64,000 nucleotides of DNA, taken from positions 248,001 through 312,000 of the forward strand of contig NZ_SMRT01000002.1 of assembly GCF_004354045.1 (NCBI RefSeq). The letters are read 5' to 3'. The notes under the pieces are model-generated. The model saw only the letters and a program-made list of their open reading frames with translations, was not told the DNA's origin and did no database searches. A program made the translations under genes and the position numbers. The stretch is from Paenibacillus piri (lineage in GTDB: Bacteria > Bacillota > Bacilli > Paenibacillales > NBRC-103111). Of the stretch, positions 1-7,238 are shown piece after piece (positions within the stretch are counted from its first letter, which is position 1; every line of letters begins with the position of its first letter).

Positions 1-7
1 GCGACAA

Positions 8-175
8 TCAATCGTAGCTGTTGTAATTCGCTTCCTGCTTTTCGATAAAGTTGACAAACAGCTCCAGAACGGCCCACATCGGCATCGACTCATCCAATCG
101 GTCGAGCCATTGCGGGTCGTTTATTATTCCGTACTGCAAAGCACGTTCCCCAATCAGCTGTTTCCATTTTTCCAT
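8..175 (-). CDS. Small hypothetical protein (55 aa)
   Basis: I do not recognise the family. The protein starts MEKWKQLIGERALQYGI and ends EANYNSYD; it is acidic, with no membrane segment or signal peptide. The reading frame can be extended 10 codons to a TTG at 205, but an AAGGAG ribosome binding site lies 8 bases before the ATG at 175, so the ATG is chosen. It is transcribed away from the marR-type gene. Function unknown; it could be a small cytosolic protein of the kind common in Paenibacillaceae. Confidence 0.6.
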   Translation of the reverse strand: MEKWKQLIGERALQYGIINDPQWLDRLDESMPMWAVLELFVNFIEKQEANYNSYD

Positions 176-308
176 ATCTGCATCACTCCTTACATGAATT
201 GACAAGCCCCGCCTATAGTTAAACGCCTATCTTGCAGTATATGTTGAAACCGGTCTAAAGTTCCGCCTTTTTATCGATTAATGTCTTAAAGTATTTATGA
301 TATTAACC

Positions 309-337
309 TTTAAACGGCTGGAAGGTAGTGGTATAAT
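309..337 (+). promoter_or_regulatory. Candidate promoter of the MarR-type gene
   Basis: A perfect TATAAT lies at 332-337, about 55 bases before the GTG start. The -35 hexamer at 309-314 (TTTAAA) is poor, so this is either a weak or an activated sigma-A promoter. Confidence 0.35.
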
Positions 338-390
338 AAATTCAACAAACGAGGAAAAATTTTGGAGTTGAAAACAGGAGTGATAAAACT

Positions 391-798
391 GTGATAACCC
401 AAGAATTCGCTAAGCTGTGGTGGAAACTATCCAAGGATTTGCACAACCATATGGATACGGAGCTGTCCCCGTCGTTGACGGAAGGCCAGTTGACCGTGCT
501 TGAGCTGCTCGTAAACCGCGATCGAATGAAACCGTCCGATTTTATCGAATTTCTCGCAACGACTCCGGCCGCTATTACAACCTTGCTGGATCGTATGGAA
601 AAGGCAGAGCTTATAACCCGGGAGCGCGATGAGAAGGATAGGCGCATCGTATGGGTGCAGGTTTCGGAGAAAGGCAGAATGGAGTGCGAGCGCGGGATTC
701 GAATACGCGAACGGTTTTTGCAAAGCTATTTAAGCCGAATTTCCACGCATAATCAGCAGCTGCTGGTCTATTTGCTGGGCAAGGTTGCAAACGCCTAA
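391..798 (+). CDS. MarR-family transcriptional regulator
   Basis: 135 aa, the usual MarR length. The centre (residues about 30-100) carries the winged helix-turn-helix: a recognition region around TTPAAITTLLDRMEKAELI and the MarR wing DEKDRRIVWVQVSEKG. MarR proteins bind DNA as dimers and are usually local repressors released by small aromatic ligands or oxidants. The GTG start at 391 is preceded by AGGAG at 376-380. No obvious target lies beside it: the next gene, folD, has its own promoter and riboswitch. The ligand cannot be read from the sequence. There is no cysteine in the N-terminal part that would suggest an OhrR-type redox sensor. Confidence 0.88.
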   Translation: MITQEFAKLWWKLSKDLHNHMDTELSPSLTEGQLTVLELLVNRDRMKPSDFIEFLATTPAAITTLLDRMEKAELITRERDEKDRRIVWVQVSEKGRMECERGIRIRERFLQSYLSRISTHNQQLLVYLLGKVANA

Positions 799-818
799 GC
801 GTAAACTTGCGGTGCCGG

Positions 819-848
819 TTGCTTTTTCGGCAGGGCAAGCGTTACAAT
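819..848 (+). promoter_or_regulatory. Candidate folD promoter
   Basis: TTGCTT at 819-824 and TACAAT at 843-848 are separated by 18 bases. They lie directly upstream of the ZTP riboswitch, so the transcript would contain the whole aptamer. Confidence 0.5.
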
Positions 849-883
849 AAGATTAATTTAAAAGCTCGCATGAGCTTGCAATT

Positions 884-985
884 GGCTGTGTGTGACTGGC
901 GGAGCATGGGGAACCATGAGGGAGCACGCAGAGACATATGCCGTACGCCTGGGCAAAGGTAAGGGAGCGCATCCCTTGCCTTTTT
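884..985 (+). promoter_or_regulatory. ZTP/ZMP riboswitch (pfl motif)
   Basis: The conserved pfl core blocks occur in order: TGTGACTGGCG (about 891-901), GGGGAACCAT (908-917), GGGAGC (920-925) and the 3' block CGCCTGGGCA (946-955). The 3' block pairs back to form the pseudoknot. It is followed at once by an intrinsic terminator and then by folD, a classic target. ZTP/ZMP accumulates when 10-formyl-tetrahydrofolate is short, and binding should prevent termination and so raise folD expression. The call rests on the conserved blocks read by eye plus the gene context. Confidence 0.93.
957..985 (+). terminator. Expression-platform terminator of the ZTP riboswitch
   Basis: GGTAAGGGA (958-966) pairs with TCCCTTGCC (972-980) across a short loop and is followed by TTTTT. 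Its 5' arm abuts the 3' side of the aptamer (GGGCA), as expected for ligand-controlled antitermination. Confidence 0.88.
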
Positions 986-1075
986 CTGTTGAAAAGCACA
1001 ATACGACTAAGTAAGTCGTGTGTCATTCGTTGTTTCAAGCTGCTCACACTATTTTATGGAAAGGATTGGAAGAAC

Positions 1076-1939
1076 ATGACAACAAATCCGATCATTTTAG
1101 ACGGTGCCCGGGTAGCGGACACGATCAAGGAGCAATTGGCACAGCGTGTATTACGGCTGGCGGAGCGGCAGGTCGTTCCGTGCCTTGCGACCGTGCTGGT
1201 CGGCGACGATCCGGCCTCCGAGACGTATGTACGGATGAAAGGGAGCGCCTGCAAGCGGCTCGGCATGGTTTCGCGGCGCATCCATTTGGATCGCGAGACG
1301 TCGACGGAGCAGCTGCTCGATGTCATCCGGCAGCTGAACGAGGACCCGCTCGTGCACGGGATATTGCTGCAGCACCCGGTACCGCCGCACATCGATGAGC
1401 GGGCCGCCTTCGACGCGATAAGCCTGGAAAAAGACGTGGATGGCGTGACGACGCTCGGGTTCGCCCAGACGGCCTTCGGCTTCGGCGCTTTCCCGTCCTG
1501 CACGCCTGCGGCGATAATGGCAATTCTTGATGCGTATCAATTGCCTATCGAGGGCAAGCATGCCGTCGTCATCGGAAGAAGCCCGATTCTCGGAAAGCCG
1601 GTGTCGCTCCTGCTGCTGAACCGCAATGCGACCGTAACGATCTGCCATTCCAAAACGCAGGAGCTGGCTTCAATTGTCCGGTCTGCGGATATCGTCGTCG
1701 CTGCCGTGGGCAGGCCCAGGTTTGTCCAGGGAGATTGGATAAAACCCGGCGCCGTCATCCTCGACGCCGGCTATAACAAAGGCAACATCGGCGATGTGGA
1801 TTACGATGCTTGCTTGCAGCGGGCAAGCGCGATTACGCCGGTGCCCGCCGGGGTAGGGCCGGTTACGATCGCCATGCTGCTCCGGCATACGGTCGACGCG
1901 GCGGAAAACGCCGCGAGTGCACAGACAATCATGGCTTAG
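1076..1939 (+). CDS. folD: Bifunctional methylene-THF dehydrogenase / methenyl-THF cyclohydrolase
   Basis: 287 aa, the standard FolD length. It interconverts 5,10-methylene-, methenyl- and 10-formyl-tetrahydrofolate in the cytosol, supplying one-carbon units for purines and formyl-Met. Visible family motifs are the substrate-site Tyr/Lys in ETYVRMKGSACKRLGM, the nucleotide-binding GRSPILGKPVSLLLL, and the C-terminal PVPAGVGPVTIAMLL. The frame is open 46 codons further upstream, but that stretch is the riboswitch. The ATG at 1076 (MTTNPIILDG), with GGAAG just upstream, matches the family N-terminus. Expression should be controlled by the ZTP riboswitch at 884-985. Confidence 0.96.
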   Translation: MTTNPIILDGARVADTIKEQLAQRVLRLAERQVVPCLATVLVGDDPASETYVRMKGSACKRLGMVSRRIHLDRETSTEQLLDVIRQLNEDPLVHGILLQHPVPPHIDERAAFDAISLEKDVDGVTTLGFAQTAFGFGAFPSCTPAAIMAILDAYQLPIEGKHAVVIGRSPILGKPVSLLLLNRNATVTICHSKTQELASIVRSADIVVAAVGRPRFVQGDWIKPGAVILDAGYNKGNIGDVDYDACLQRASAITPVPAGVGPVTIAMLLRHTVDAAENAASAQTIMA

Positions 1940-2014
1940 GTGCGAACGCTGCGGCGGGTAACTCTATATGATGTTTCCCGCAGTTCATCGACAGTCTCTA
2001 ATCGCCATTTAAGG

Positions 2015-2020
2015 TATAAT
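2015..2020 (+). promoter_or_regulatory. Candidate -10 element of fetAB
   Basis: Perfect TATAAT about 45 bases before the GTG start; no convincing -35 hexamer at 16-18 bases spacing. Confidence 0.35.
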
Positions 2021-2065
2021 GGAATTCGCAGTCATATGATGAGGAGTTGGATCGGAGGGAGAGCC

Positions 2066-2815
2066 GTGCGCGGGAATGCGATTCTGGACTTGCACGGATT
2101 GAAGAAAACGATTGTCCGGAACGAACGGAATATGTTGTTTGAAGGCGTCACGGCAGCGGTTACGGAGCCTGCCGTAATCGCTGTGCTCGGTGTATCCGGC
2201 CAAGGGAAGAGCACCCTGCTGCGTATCATCGGTCTGCTGGATGTGCCGGATGAAGGGACGATCCGGTATCGCGGCAAGCTTGCCGGCGACGGGCCGCCGC
2301 ACGCTTGGCGGATGAAGGTGAGCTACGTGGCGCAGCATTCGGTTATGCTGCCGGGGAGCGTTGAGGACAACCTGCGCAAGGTCAGCTTTCTGCATCGCCA
2401 GCCGTTCGATCGGAAGCTGGCGGCCGAGCTGATGGACAAGACGGGCCTTGGCGGGATGGACTGGAGCAAGCGGGCGGCGGATTTGTCCGGCGGCGAAAAA
2501 CAGCGCGTGGCACTCGTTCGCTCTCTGCTGCTGAAGCCGGAGGTGCTGCTGCTGGACGAAATTACCGCTTCGCTCGACCTGCGCAGCAGACAGGCGGTGC
2601 AGGAGCTGCTGACGGAGTGGCATCGCAAGGAAGCGGGTACGCTGATCTGGGTGACGCATGATTTGGAGCAGGCGCGGCAGACCAGCAGCCGCGTCTGGTT
2701 CATGGCGCAGCATACGCTGCTGGAGCAGAGCGATAGCGTCAGCTTTTTTACAAGGCCGGGGACGGCGGAGGCCGCCCGGTTTTTGCAAATTGGGCAGGAG
2801 GTGGGCGAAGACTGA
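2066..2815 (+). CDS. ABC transporter ATP-binding protein, FetA/YbbL type
   Basis: 249 aa, a single nucleotide-binding domain. Walker A is GVSGQGKST, the signature is LSGGEKQRVAL, Walker B is VLLLDEITASLD and the H-loop is WVTHDLEQ. The partner permease starts within its stop codon (TGATG overlap) and belongs to the UPF0014/FetB family, so this is most likely the ATPase of a FetAB-type exporter; in E. coli that system is linked to iron export and peroxide resistance. The GTG at 2066 is chosen because GGAGGG lies 6 bases upstream. An in-frame ATG pair near 2037 lacks a good site. The substrate in this organism is inferred from family only. Confidence 0.88.
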   Translation: MRGNAILDLHGLKKTIVRNERNMLFEGVTAAVTEPAVIAVLGVSGQGKSTLLRIIGLLDVPDEGTIRYRGKLAGDGPPHAWRMKVSYVAQHSVMLPGSVEDNLRKVSFLHRQPFDRKLAAELMDKTGLGGMDWSKRAADLSGGEKQRVALVRSLLLKPEVLLLDEITASLDLRSRQAVQELLTEWHRKEAGTLIWVTHDLEQARQTSSRVWFMAQHTLLEQSDSVSFFTRPGTAEAARFLQIGQEVGED

Positions 2816-3570
2816 TGTCCAATCTCGCGTTAGCTTGCACGCTTGTTTTTATTGTCATCACGATTCTCGTATCGATGTGGCAGAAGCTGGATCTGGAGAA
2901 AGACATTTTGATCGGCACGATCCGTTCGGCCGTTCAGCTGCTGCTGGTCGGTTACGTGCTGCAGTTTGTATTTAACGCGCAAAATCCGGTGTTGCTTGTG
3001 CTCATTCTTTGCGCAATGATCCTCGTCGCGTCATGGAACGCAAGCGGCCGGGCCAAAGGGCTGACCGGCATCCGCTGGCGGATTATCGCGGCGATCGGCG
3101 TGACAGAGGCGTTAACGATGGGGCTGCTTCTCGCGCTTGGCATTATCGAGCCGACGCCGCAATATATCATCCCGGTCAGCGGCATCATTATCGGCAATGC
3201 GATGGTCGTATCCGGACTGTTTCTGAATCAGATGAAGCGCGAGATGCATACATCGCGAGGCGAGATTGAAACGCTGCTTGCGCTTGGTGCAACGGCGCGG
3301 CAGGCGATTCAGGAATCGCTGAAACGGTCCGTCAAAGCGAGCATGATCCCAACGATCGACGGAATGAAGACAATGGGGCTTGTGCAGCTGCCCGGCATGA
3401 TGACGGGAATGATCGTTGCCGGAGCGAATCCGGTGGAAGCGGTGCGCTACCAGATTTTGATCATCTTTACGATTATTGCTGCGGCCGCCATCTCAAGTAT
3501 TTTACTCAGCATGATCAGCTATAAGCTGTGGTTTACTGAGGATGAAATGCTGCGCGCCGGGGAAATGTAG
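2815..3570 (+). CDS. ABC transporter permease, FetB/UPF0014 family
   Basis: 251 aa integral membrane protein with about six to seven hydrophobic segments. Family hallmarks are the N-terminal IGTIRSAVQLLLVGYVLQ, the loop ILVASWNASGRAKGL, and the cytoplasmic coupling region ETLLALGATARQAIQESLKRSVKASMIPTID, followed by GLVQLPGMMTGMI. It overlaps the ATPase gene by one base, so translation is coupled. It should form the membrane channel of the FetAB-type exporter. Downstream lie a 38-bp tandem repeat and a bidirectional hairpin. Confidence 0.9.
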   Translation: MSNLALACTLVFIVITILVSMWQKLDLEKDILIGTIRSAVQLLLVGYVLQFVFNAQNPVLLVLILCAMILVASWNASGRAKGLTGIRWRIIAAIGVTEALTMGLLLALGIIEPTPQYIIPVSGIIIGNAMVVSGLFLNQMKREMHTSRGEIETLLALGATARQAIQESLKRSVKASMIPTIDGMKTMGLVQLPGMMTGMIVAGANPVEAVRYQILIIFTIIAAAAISSILLSMISYKLWFTEDEMLRAGEM

Positions 3571-3599
3571 ATCACGCCTGCGCGCAGGCATCTGAAGCG

Positions 3600-3733
3600 A
3601 CCGGCGAATCGGCGACCAGCGCCGTGTGCCAGAAGCAGCCGCGAATCGGCGAAGAGAGCCGTGCCGCCAGAAACAACCGGCGAATCGGCGGCCAGCGCCA
3701 TGCGCCAGAAGCAACCGGCAATTGGCGAACAGA
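3600..3733 (+). repeat. 38-bp imperfect tandem repeat, three and a half units
   Basis: Units begin at 3600, 3638, 3676 and 3714, an exact 38-base period. Each starts CCGGCGAATCGGCG or a one- to two-base variant and ends near GCCAGAAGCA. The repeat follows the fetB stop directly and contains no supported gene. Confidence 0.8.
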
Positions 3734-3797
3734 CCTCCTGCAGCGGAACGCGCCGAAAAGGGTTCACCTGAACGAAAGAACCCCAAACTGTATGCAA

Positions 3798-3841
3798 AAG
3801 AACCTTCAATTTCCACCGATAATGTGGAATTGAAGGTTCTT
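3798..3841. terminator. Long hairpin between convergent genes
   Basis: AAGAACCTTCAATTTCCAC (3798-3816) is complementary to 3824-3841 apart from one bulged A, around the 7-base loop CGATAAT. It lies between fetB (plus) and the minus-strand pseudouridine synthase, so it may end both transcripts. The T-tract on the plus side is poor (TTATTATGCTTT). Confidence 0.6.
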
Positions 3842-3916
3842 ATTATGCTTTAAATCAATCTCTAAACGGGGACAATTGGCTTTGGGACCGATCTTTGCTA
3901 AAAGCTATAGATGAAT

Positions 3917-4043
3917 CGGACCGAGATGACGTTATTTGCCGCGATTCCGTCAAATTGAAATTGTAACGGACACAAGAAACGTTATGAGGCGCGCCAGGTG
4001 CCCATTTGCCCCATTTTCGGCGAAATAACGTCTCCTGGGTCCG
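3917..4043. repeat. Three-copy palindromic intergenic repeat (GACGTTATTT family)
   Basis: Copies at 3917-3945 (CGGACCGAGATGACGTTATT), 3967-3993 (CGGACACAAGAAACGTTATG) and, inverted, 4018-4043 (whose reverse complement starts CGGACCCAGGAGACGTTATT). The first and third can pair to form a large stem. Nothing else is seen in 3842-4162. Confidence 0.6.
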
Positions 4044-4162
4044 TAAGCTTGTAAAACCGTTTGTTTAACCGCAAATAAGCGCTCCGGTGTCTGTCAGAGT
4101 CAGGCTTTCCTTAGTGCGGCGCATATGCCGGTCATAATCGCGACGTTGGTCGCTCCGGCCGT

Positions 4163-4861
4163 TCAAAAGCGGCCGTTCCATAATAACCACGGAAACTCCG
4201 CAGGAGGCGCTGAGGTAAAGCTCAGCGTCTCTTTCGTTACCGGATGATCGAAGCTGAGCGCAGTCGACCAGAGCGCGATCTGCTGTCCGGGCCTGGTCAG
4301 GTGCGCGCCGTAGCGCTGGTCGCCGACCAACGGACAGCCGATGGCCGCGAATTGGACGCGGATTTGATGCGGCCTGCCGGTATGCAGCTCGATTTCGACG
4401 AGCGACAGCCCGTCCAGCTGACCCGCAACCCGGTAGTCCAATACGGCTTCCTTGGCGCCAGGTTTGTCCGGGGTGACGACGGATACCATATTCATTCTGG
4501 TATCTTTCAGCAAGTAATGCGTCAGCGTTCCCTGCGGCTGCTTCGGCTTACCATTGACGACGGCCGTATATCGCTTGCGGATGGTACGCGTCCGAACCGC
4601 ATCGGAAAGGCGCGAAGCCGCTTTCGACGTCTTGGCGAACACCATGACCCCGCCGACCGGCCTGTCCAGCCGGTGCACGAGGCCCAGATATACGTTGCCC
4701 GGCTTATGATGCCGGTGCTTCAAATCCTGCTTGATCATCGTCAGCAGATCGGGATCGCGGGAGTCGTCCTCCTGCGTCGGCACGTTCACCGGCTTGACGA
4801 CGACGATGACATGGTTATCCTCATACAGTACGGGGACGGGCGGAACGGCTGTCTGTGCCAT
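4163..4861 (-). CDS. RluA-family pseudouridine synthase
   Basis: 232 aa. It isomerises uridine to pseudouridine in rRNA or tRNA. The catalytic motif is HRLDRPVGGVMVFAKT, with the nucleophilic Asp; ELHTGRPHQIRVQFA and GDQRYG are further RluA-family motifs. There is no N-terminal S4 domain, and the protein is shorter than RluD (about 300 aa), closer to the short RluA type. Start ATG at 4861 with GGGAGG upstream inside the preceding gene, 3 bases after whose stop it begins, so the two are co-transcribed. The target position cannot be assigned from sequence. Confidence 0.92.
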   Translation of the reverse strand: MAQTAVPPVPVLYEDNHVIVVVKPVNVPTQEDDSRDPDLLTMIKQDLKHRHHKPGNVYLGLVHRLDRPVGGVMVFAKTSKAASRLSDAVRTRTIRKRYTAVVNGKPKQPQGTLTHYLLKDTRMNMVSVVTPDKPGAKEAVLDYRVAGQLDGLSLVEIELHTGRPHQIRVQFAAIGCPLVGDQRYGAHLTRPGQQIALWSTALSFDHPVTKETLSFTSAPPAEFPWLLWNGRF

Positions 4862-4864
4862 TGC

Positions 4865-5728
4865 CTAGGCCTCCCAGCGGCCCAGGATGCCGCAGGGCAG
4901 CATGAGCTTGGATGCCGTAATCGGCAGTCCGATTTCTCCGCAAATGAGATTGCCGCCATATTTGCTGCCGAGCGACATCGCCAAAATATTTTTAAGCACG
5001 GTCGCGGAAATGCCCGTCGTATACGAATTGATCAGAAAGAAAAGCGGCCGGTCCGACAAAATCTGCATGCACGACTCCACGAACGGAAACAGGTTCGTCT
5101 CCAGCTTCCACGTTTCCCCGCTCGGCCCCCGGCCGTAGGAAGGAGGGTCCATAATGATCGCGTCGTACTGGCTGCCGCGGCGCTGCTCCCGCTGGACGAA
5201 CTTGAAGACGTCGTCCGTAATGAACCGGACCGGACGCTCGCCGAGGCCGGACAAATGCAGGTTTTCCTTCGCCCACTGCACGACCCCCTTGGAGGCGTCC
5301 ACATGGCACACCTCGGCGCCGGCGTAAGCGCAGGCGACAGAAGCGCCGCCGGTATAAGCGAATAAATTGAGCACGCGGATTTTACGTCCCGAGCCCTGAA
5401 TTTTATCGATCATCCATTTCCAGTTGGCCGCCTGCTCCGGAAATAAACCGGTGTGCTTGAAGCTGGTCGGCTTAATATGAAACGACAATTTATCGTAGGA
5501 GATCGTCCAACGTTCAGGCAGCGGCTTCTTGTATTCCCACTCGCCGCCGCCGCTTGAGCTTCTGTGGTAATGGGCGTCCGGGCTCGTCCACCGTCCGCTT
5601 TCCTTGGCGATGGGCCATATAATTTGCGGATCGGGGCGGCGCAGTACGATATCGCCCCAACGTTCCAGCTTTTCGCCCCCGCCGGTATCGATGACTTCAT
5701 AATCTTTCCAATCGTGTGCTGCAAACAT
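4865..5728 (-). CDS. Class I SAM-dependent methyltransferase, RlmI/RlmK-like
   Basis: 287 aa. The SAM-binding motif I is VLNLFAYTGGASVACAYAGA, the acidic post-I residue lies in CHVDASKGVVQWAKENL, and the catalytic-type motif is DPPSYGRGPSG, as in rRNA large-subunit 5-methylcytosine or m2G methyltransferases of the RlmI/RlmK group. It lacks the N-terminal PUA domain of E. coli RlmI, as in the shorter Firmicute homologues. Operon with the downstream pseudouridine synthase suggests a shared role in rRNA modification; the exact base is not known. Confidence 0.85.
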   Translation of the reverse strand: MFAAHDWKDYEVIDTGGGEKLERWGDIVLRRPDPQIIWPIAKESGRWTSPDAHYHRSSSGGGEWEYKKPLPERWTISYDKLSFHIKPTSFKHTGLFPEQAANWKWMIDKIQGSGRKIRVLNLFAYTGGASVACAYAGAEVCHVDASKGVVQWAKENLHLSGLGERPVRFITDDVFKFVQREQRRGSQYDAIIMDPPSYGRGPSGETWKLETNLFPFVESCMQILSDRPLFFLINSYTTGISATVLKNILAMSLGSKYGGNLICGEIGLPITASKLMLPCGILGRWEA

Positions 5729-5830
5729 GACGTTACCTTCCTTTTATCAATATCCGAATGGCAGATGTATAATCCTATCTATTGTACACGAAATATAGAC
5801 CGGAAAAAAGCGGCTGCGCGGACAAAGCAA

Positions 5831-5851
5831 AGACCGGGGGATCGCCCCGGC
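5831..5851 (-). terminator. Terminator after the peptidyl-prolyl isomerase gene
   Basis: On the minus strand, CCGGGG and CCCCGG flank a short loop and are followed by a T-rich stretch (TTTGCTTTG), about 10 bases beyond the stop codon. Confidence 0.65.
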
Positions 5852-5861
5852 CCAGGATACG

Positions 5862-6989
5862 TCATTTTTTCGGAAGATTGACGCTTTCGATCAAGTTCGG
5901 CAGCTCGTTGCTCAAAAACTGCTCGTAGCTTGAGTTGATAAGCTTCTGTTTAATGCTGTTCGGCGCCTGTACGAACGGCGGATAGCCGCGCGATTCCACA
6001 CGTATGATATGGTAGCCGAATTGCGTTTGAATCGGCCCGCCGATCAATTTGACGGGCAGCTCGATCGCCGCCTTTTTAAACTCGGGCACCCAGTCGCTTA
6101 CCGCCACATTTTCATAGTAGCCGCCTTTATCCTTCGAGCCCGGGTCCTCGGAATATTGCGCCGCGACTTTGGCGAAATTCTCGCCGTCGCGCAGCTTGTC
6201 CTGCACCTCGACCAGCTTCTTGTCGATTTCGGCCTTCGTGCGGTCCACACCTTCTTCGTCTTTCGAGCTGATAAGAATGTGGCTGACGGACGCTGCCAAA
6301 TAATCGGTGTTATTGGCGGCAACCTCACGGTCGTAAGCTTTTTCCGCAGGCCCGCCAAGCGCTTTCTGGGCGCTGATCATCAGCTCCAGCTGGCTGCGCA
6401 CATCCTCCTCCGTCAAGCGGTACCGCTGCAGGAAGACGGCGGCATCCTGCCCGCCGCGGAGCTCGTCGATCAAAGCTTTTGTCGATTTCATCTGCTTGGA
6501 CAGCGCTCCCGGCACCGATTCCATCTGATCGCTGTTGATCCGGCCTGACCATATTTTATTGGCGATCAGCTGCTGCAGCATGACGGATTTATAGCTCGCG
6601 TCATCATCTTCCGCCGCCGTTGGCGCCTGCCCGCCGAGCAGATCGTTGACGGCGATATATTTCTCAAGCTCGCCAAGCGTCACCTTGCCGCCTTTATAAA
6701 CAGCCGCCGTTGTCTCGAGGTCGACTTTGCGGCCGACCCATACCGTTTCGCTGTCGCCGTCCCACTGCACTTCCTTGCCCAGCGCTTCGCTCACGAACCG
6801 GAGCGGCACGTATGTAGTCCCGTTGTAAATAAAGCTTTCTTCCGCCGTTTTTTTCTGGTGGCCATCAAACATATATTTGATGTTTTTAAAATATACTTCA
6901 ATCTGTGTTCCGCTGGCATAAGCAATCGAACCGGTCATCATGACGCCGATCGACAAACCGAGTACAAGCCCTTTTAATTTATCGTTCAT
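5862..6989 (-). CDS. Exported PpiC-type peptidyl-prolyl isomerase with copper-amine-oxidase-like N domain
   Basis: 375 aa. A signal peptide or membrane anchor spans residues 1-25 (MNDKLKGLVLGLSIGVMM, cleaving near AYASG). A copper-amine-oxidase-like N-terminal domain, common in Paenibacillus cell-surface proteins, follows at about 28-90 (FIYNGTTYVPLRFVSEALGK). Next comes a helical SurA/PrsA-like chaperone segment, then a parvulin rotamase domain at about 233-325 (SHILISS ... AAQYSEDPGSKDKGG ... IQTQFGYHIIRVESRG). It should assist folding of secreted proteins outside the membrane. There is no lipobox cysteine, unlike PrsA. It is monocistronic and has its own terminator. The domain combination is unusual outside this family. 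Confidence 0.88.
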   Translation of the reverse strand: MNDKLKGLVLGLSIGVMMTGSIAYASGTQIEVYFKNIKYMFDGHQKKTAEESFIYNGTTYVPLRFVSEALGKEVQWDGDSETVWVGRKVDLETTAAVYKGGKVTLGELEKYIAVNDLLGGQAPTAAEDDDASYKSVMLQQLIANKIWSGRINSDQMESVPGALSKQMKSTKALIDELRGGQDAAVFLQRYRLTEEDVRSQLELMISAQKALGGPAEKAYDREVAANNTDYLAASVSHILISSKDEEGVDRTKAEIDKKLVEVQDKLRDGENFAKVAAQYSEDPGSKDKGGYYENVAVSDWVPEFKKAAIELPVKLIGGPIQTQFGYHIIRVESRGYPPFVQAPNSIKQKLINSSYEQFLSNELPNLIESVNLPKK

Positions 6990-7238
6990 AAATCGCAGAC
7001 CACCCTTTCTTTTCCAAAATTATCCGTTTTCGCAGACCTTGCCGAGGCCCGACTACATATATTCCGCCTTAACCTGACAAAATCCTTTTTTTCACGTCGA
7101 AAAATTGCCTGATCAATAGCTGGAATCCGCGTCAGATCAATAAAAAATTGCGTGAGCGAAAGGATTTTGCGGGTGCGATGTAGTATTTGTCATTTGTAAG
7201 AAAAATCTGAATAATGAGACCATAAGGGGATGTTTGCG

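Noticed and set aside
938..1075. 46-codon N-terminal extension of FolD
   Set aside because: It covers the ZTP riboswitch and terminator and does not match the family N-terminus.
4244..5365. 373-aa plus-strand frame opposite the pseudouridine synthase and methyltransferase
   Set aside because: It is antisense to two well-supported enzyme genes and shows no recognisable motif.
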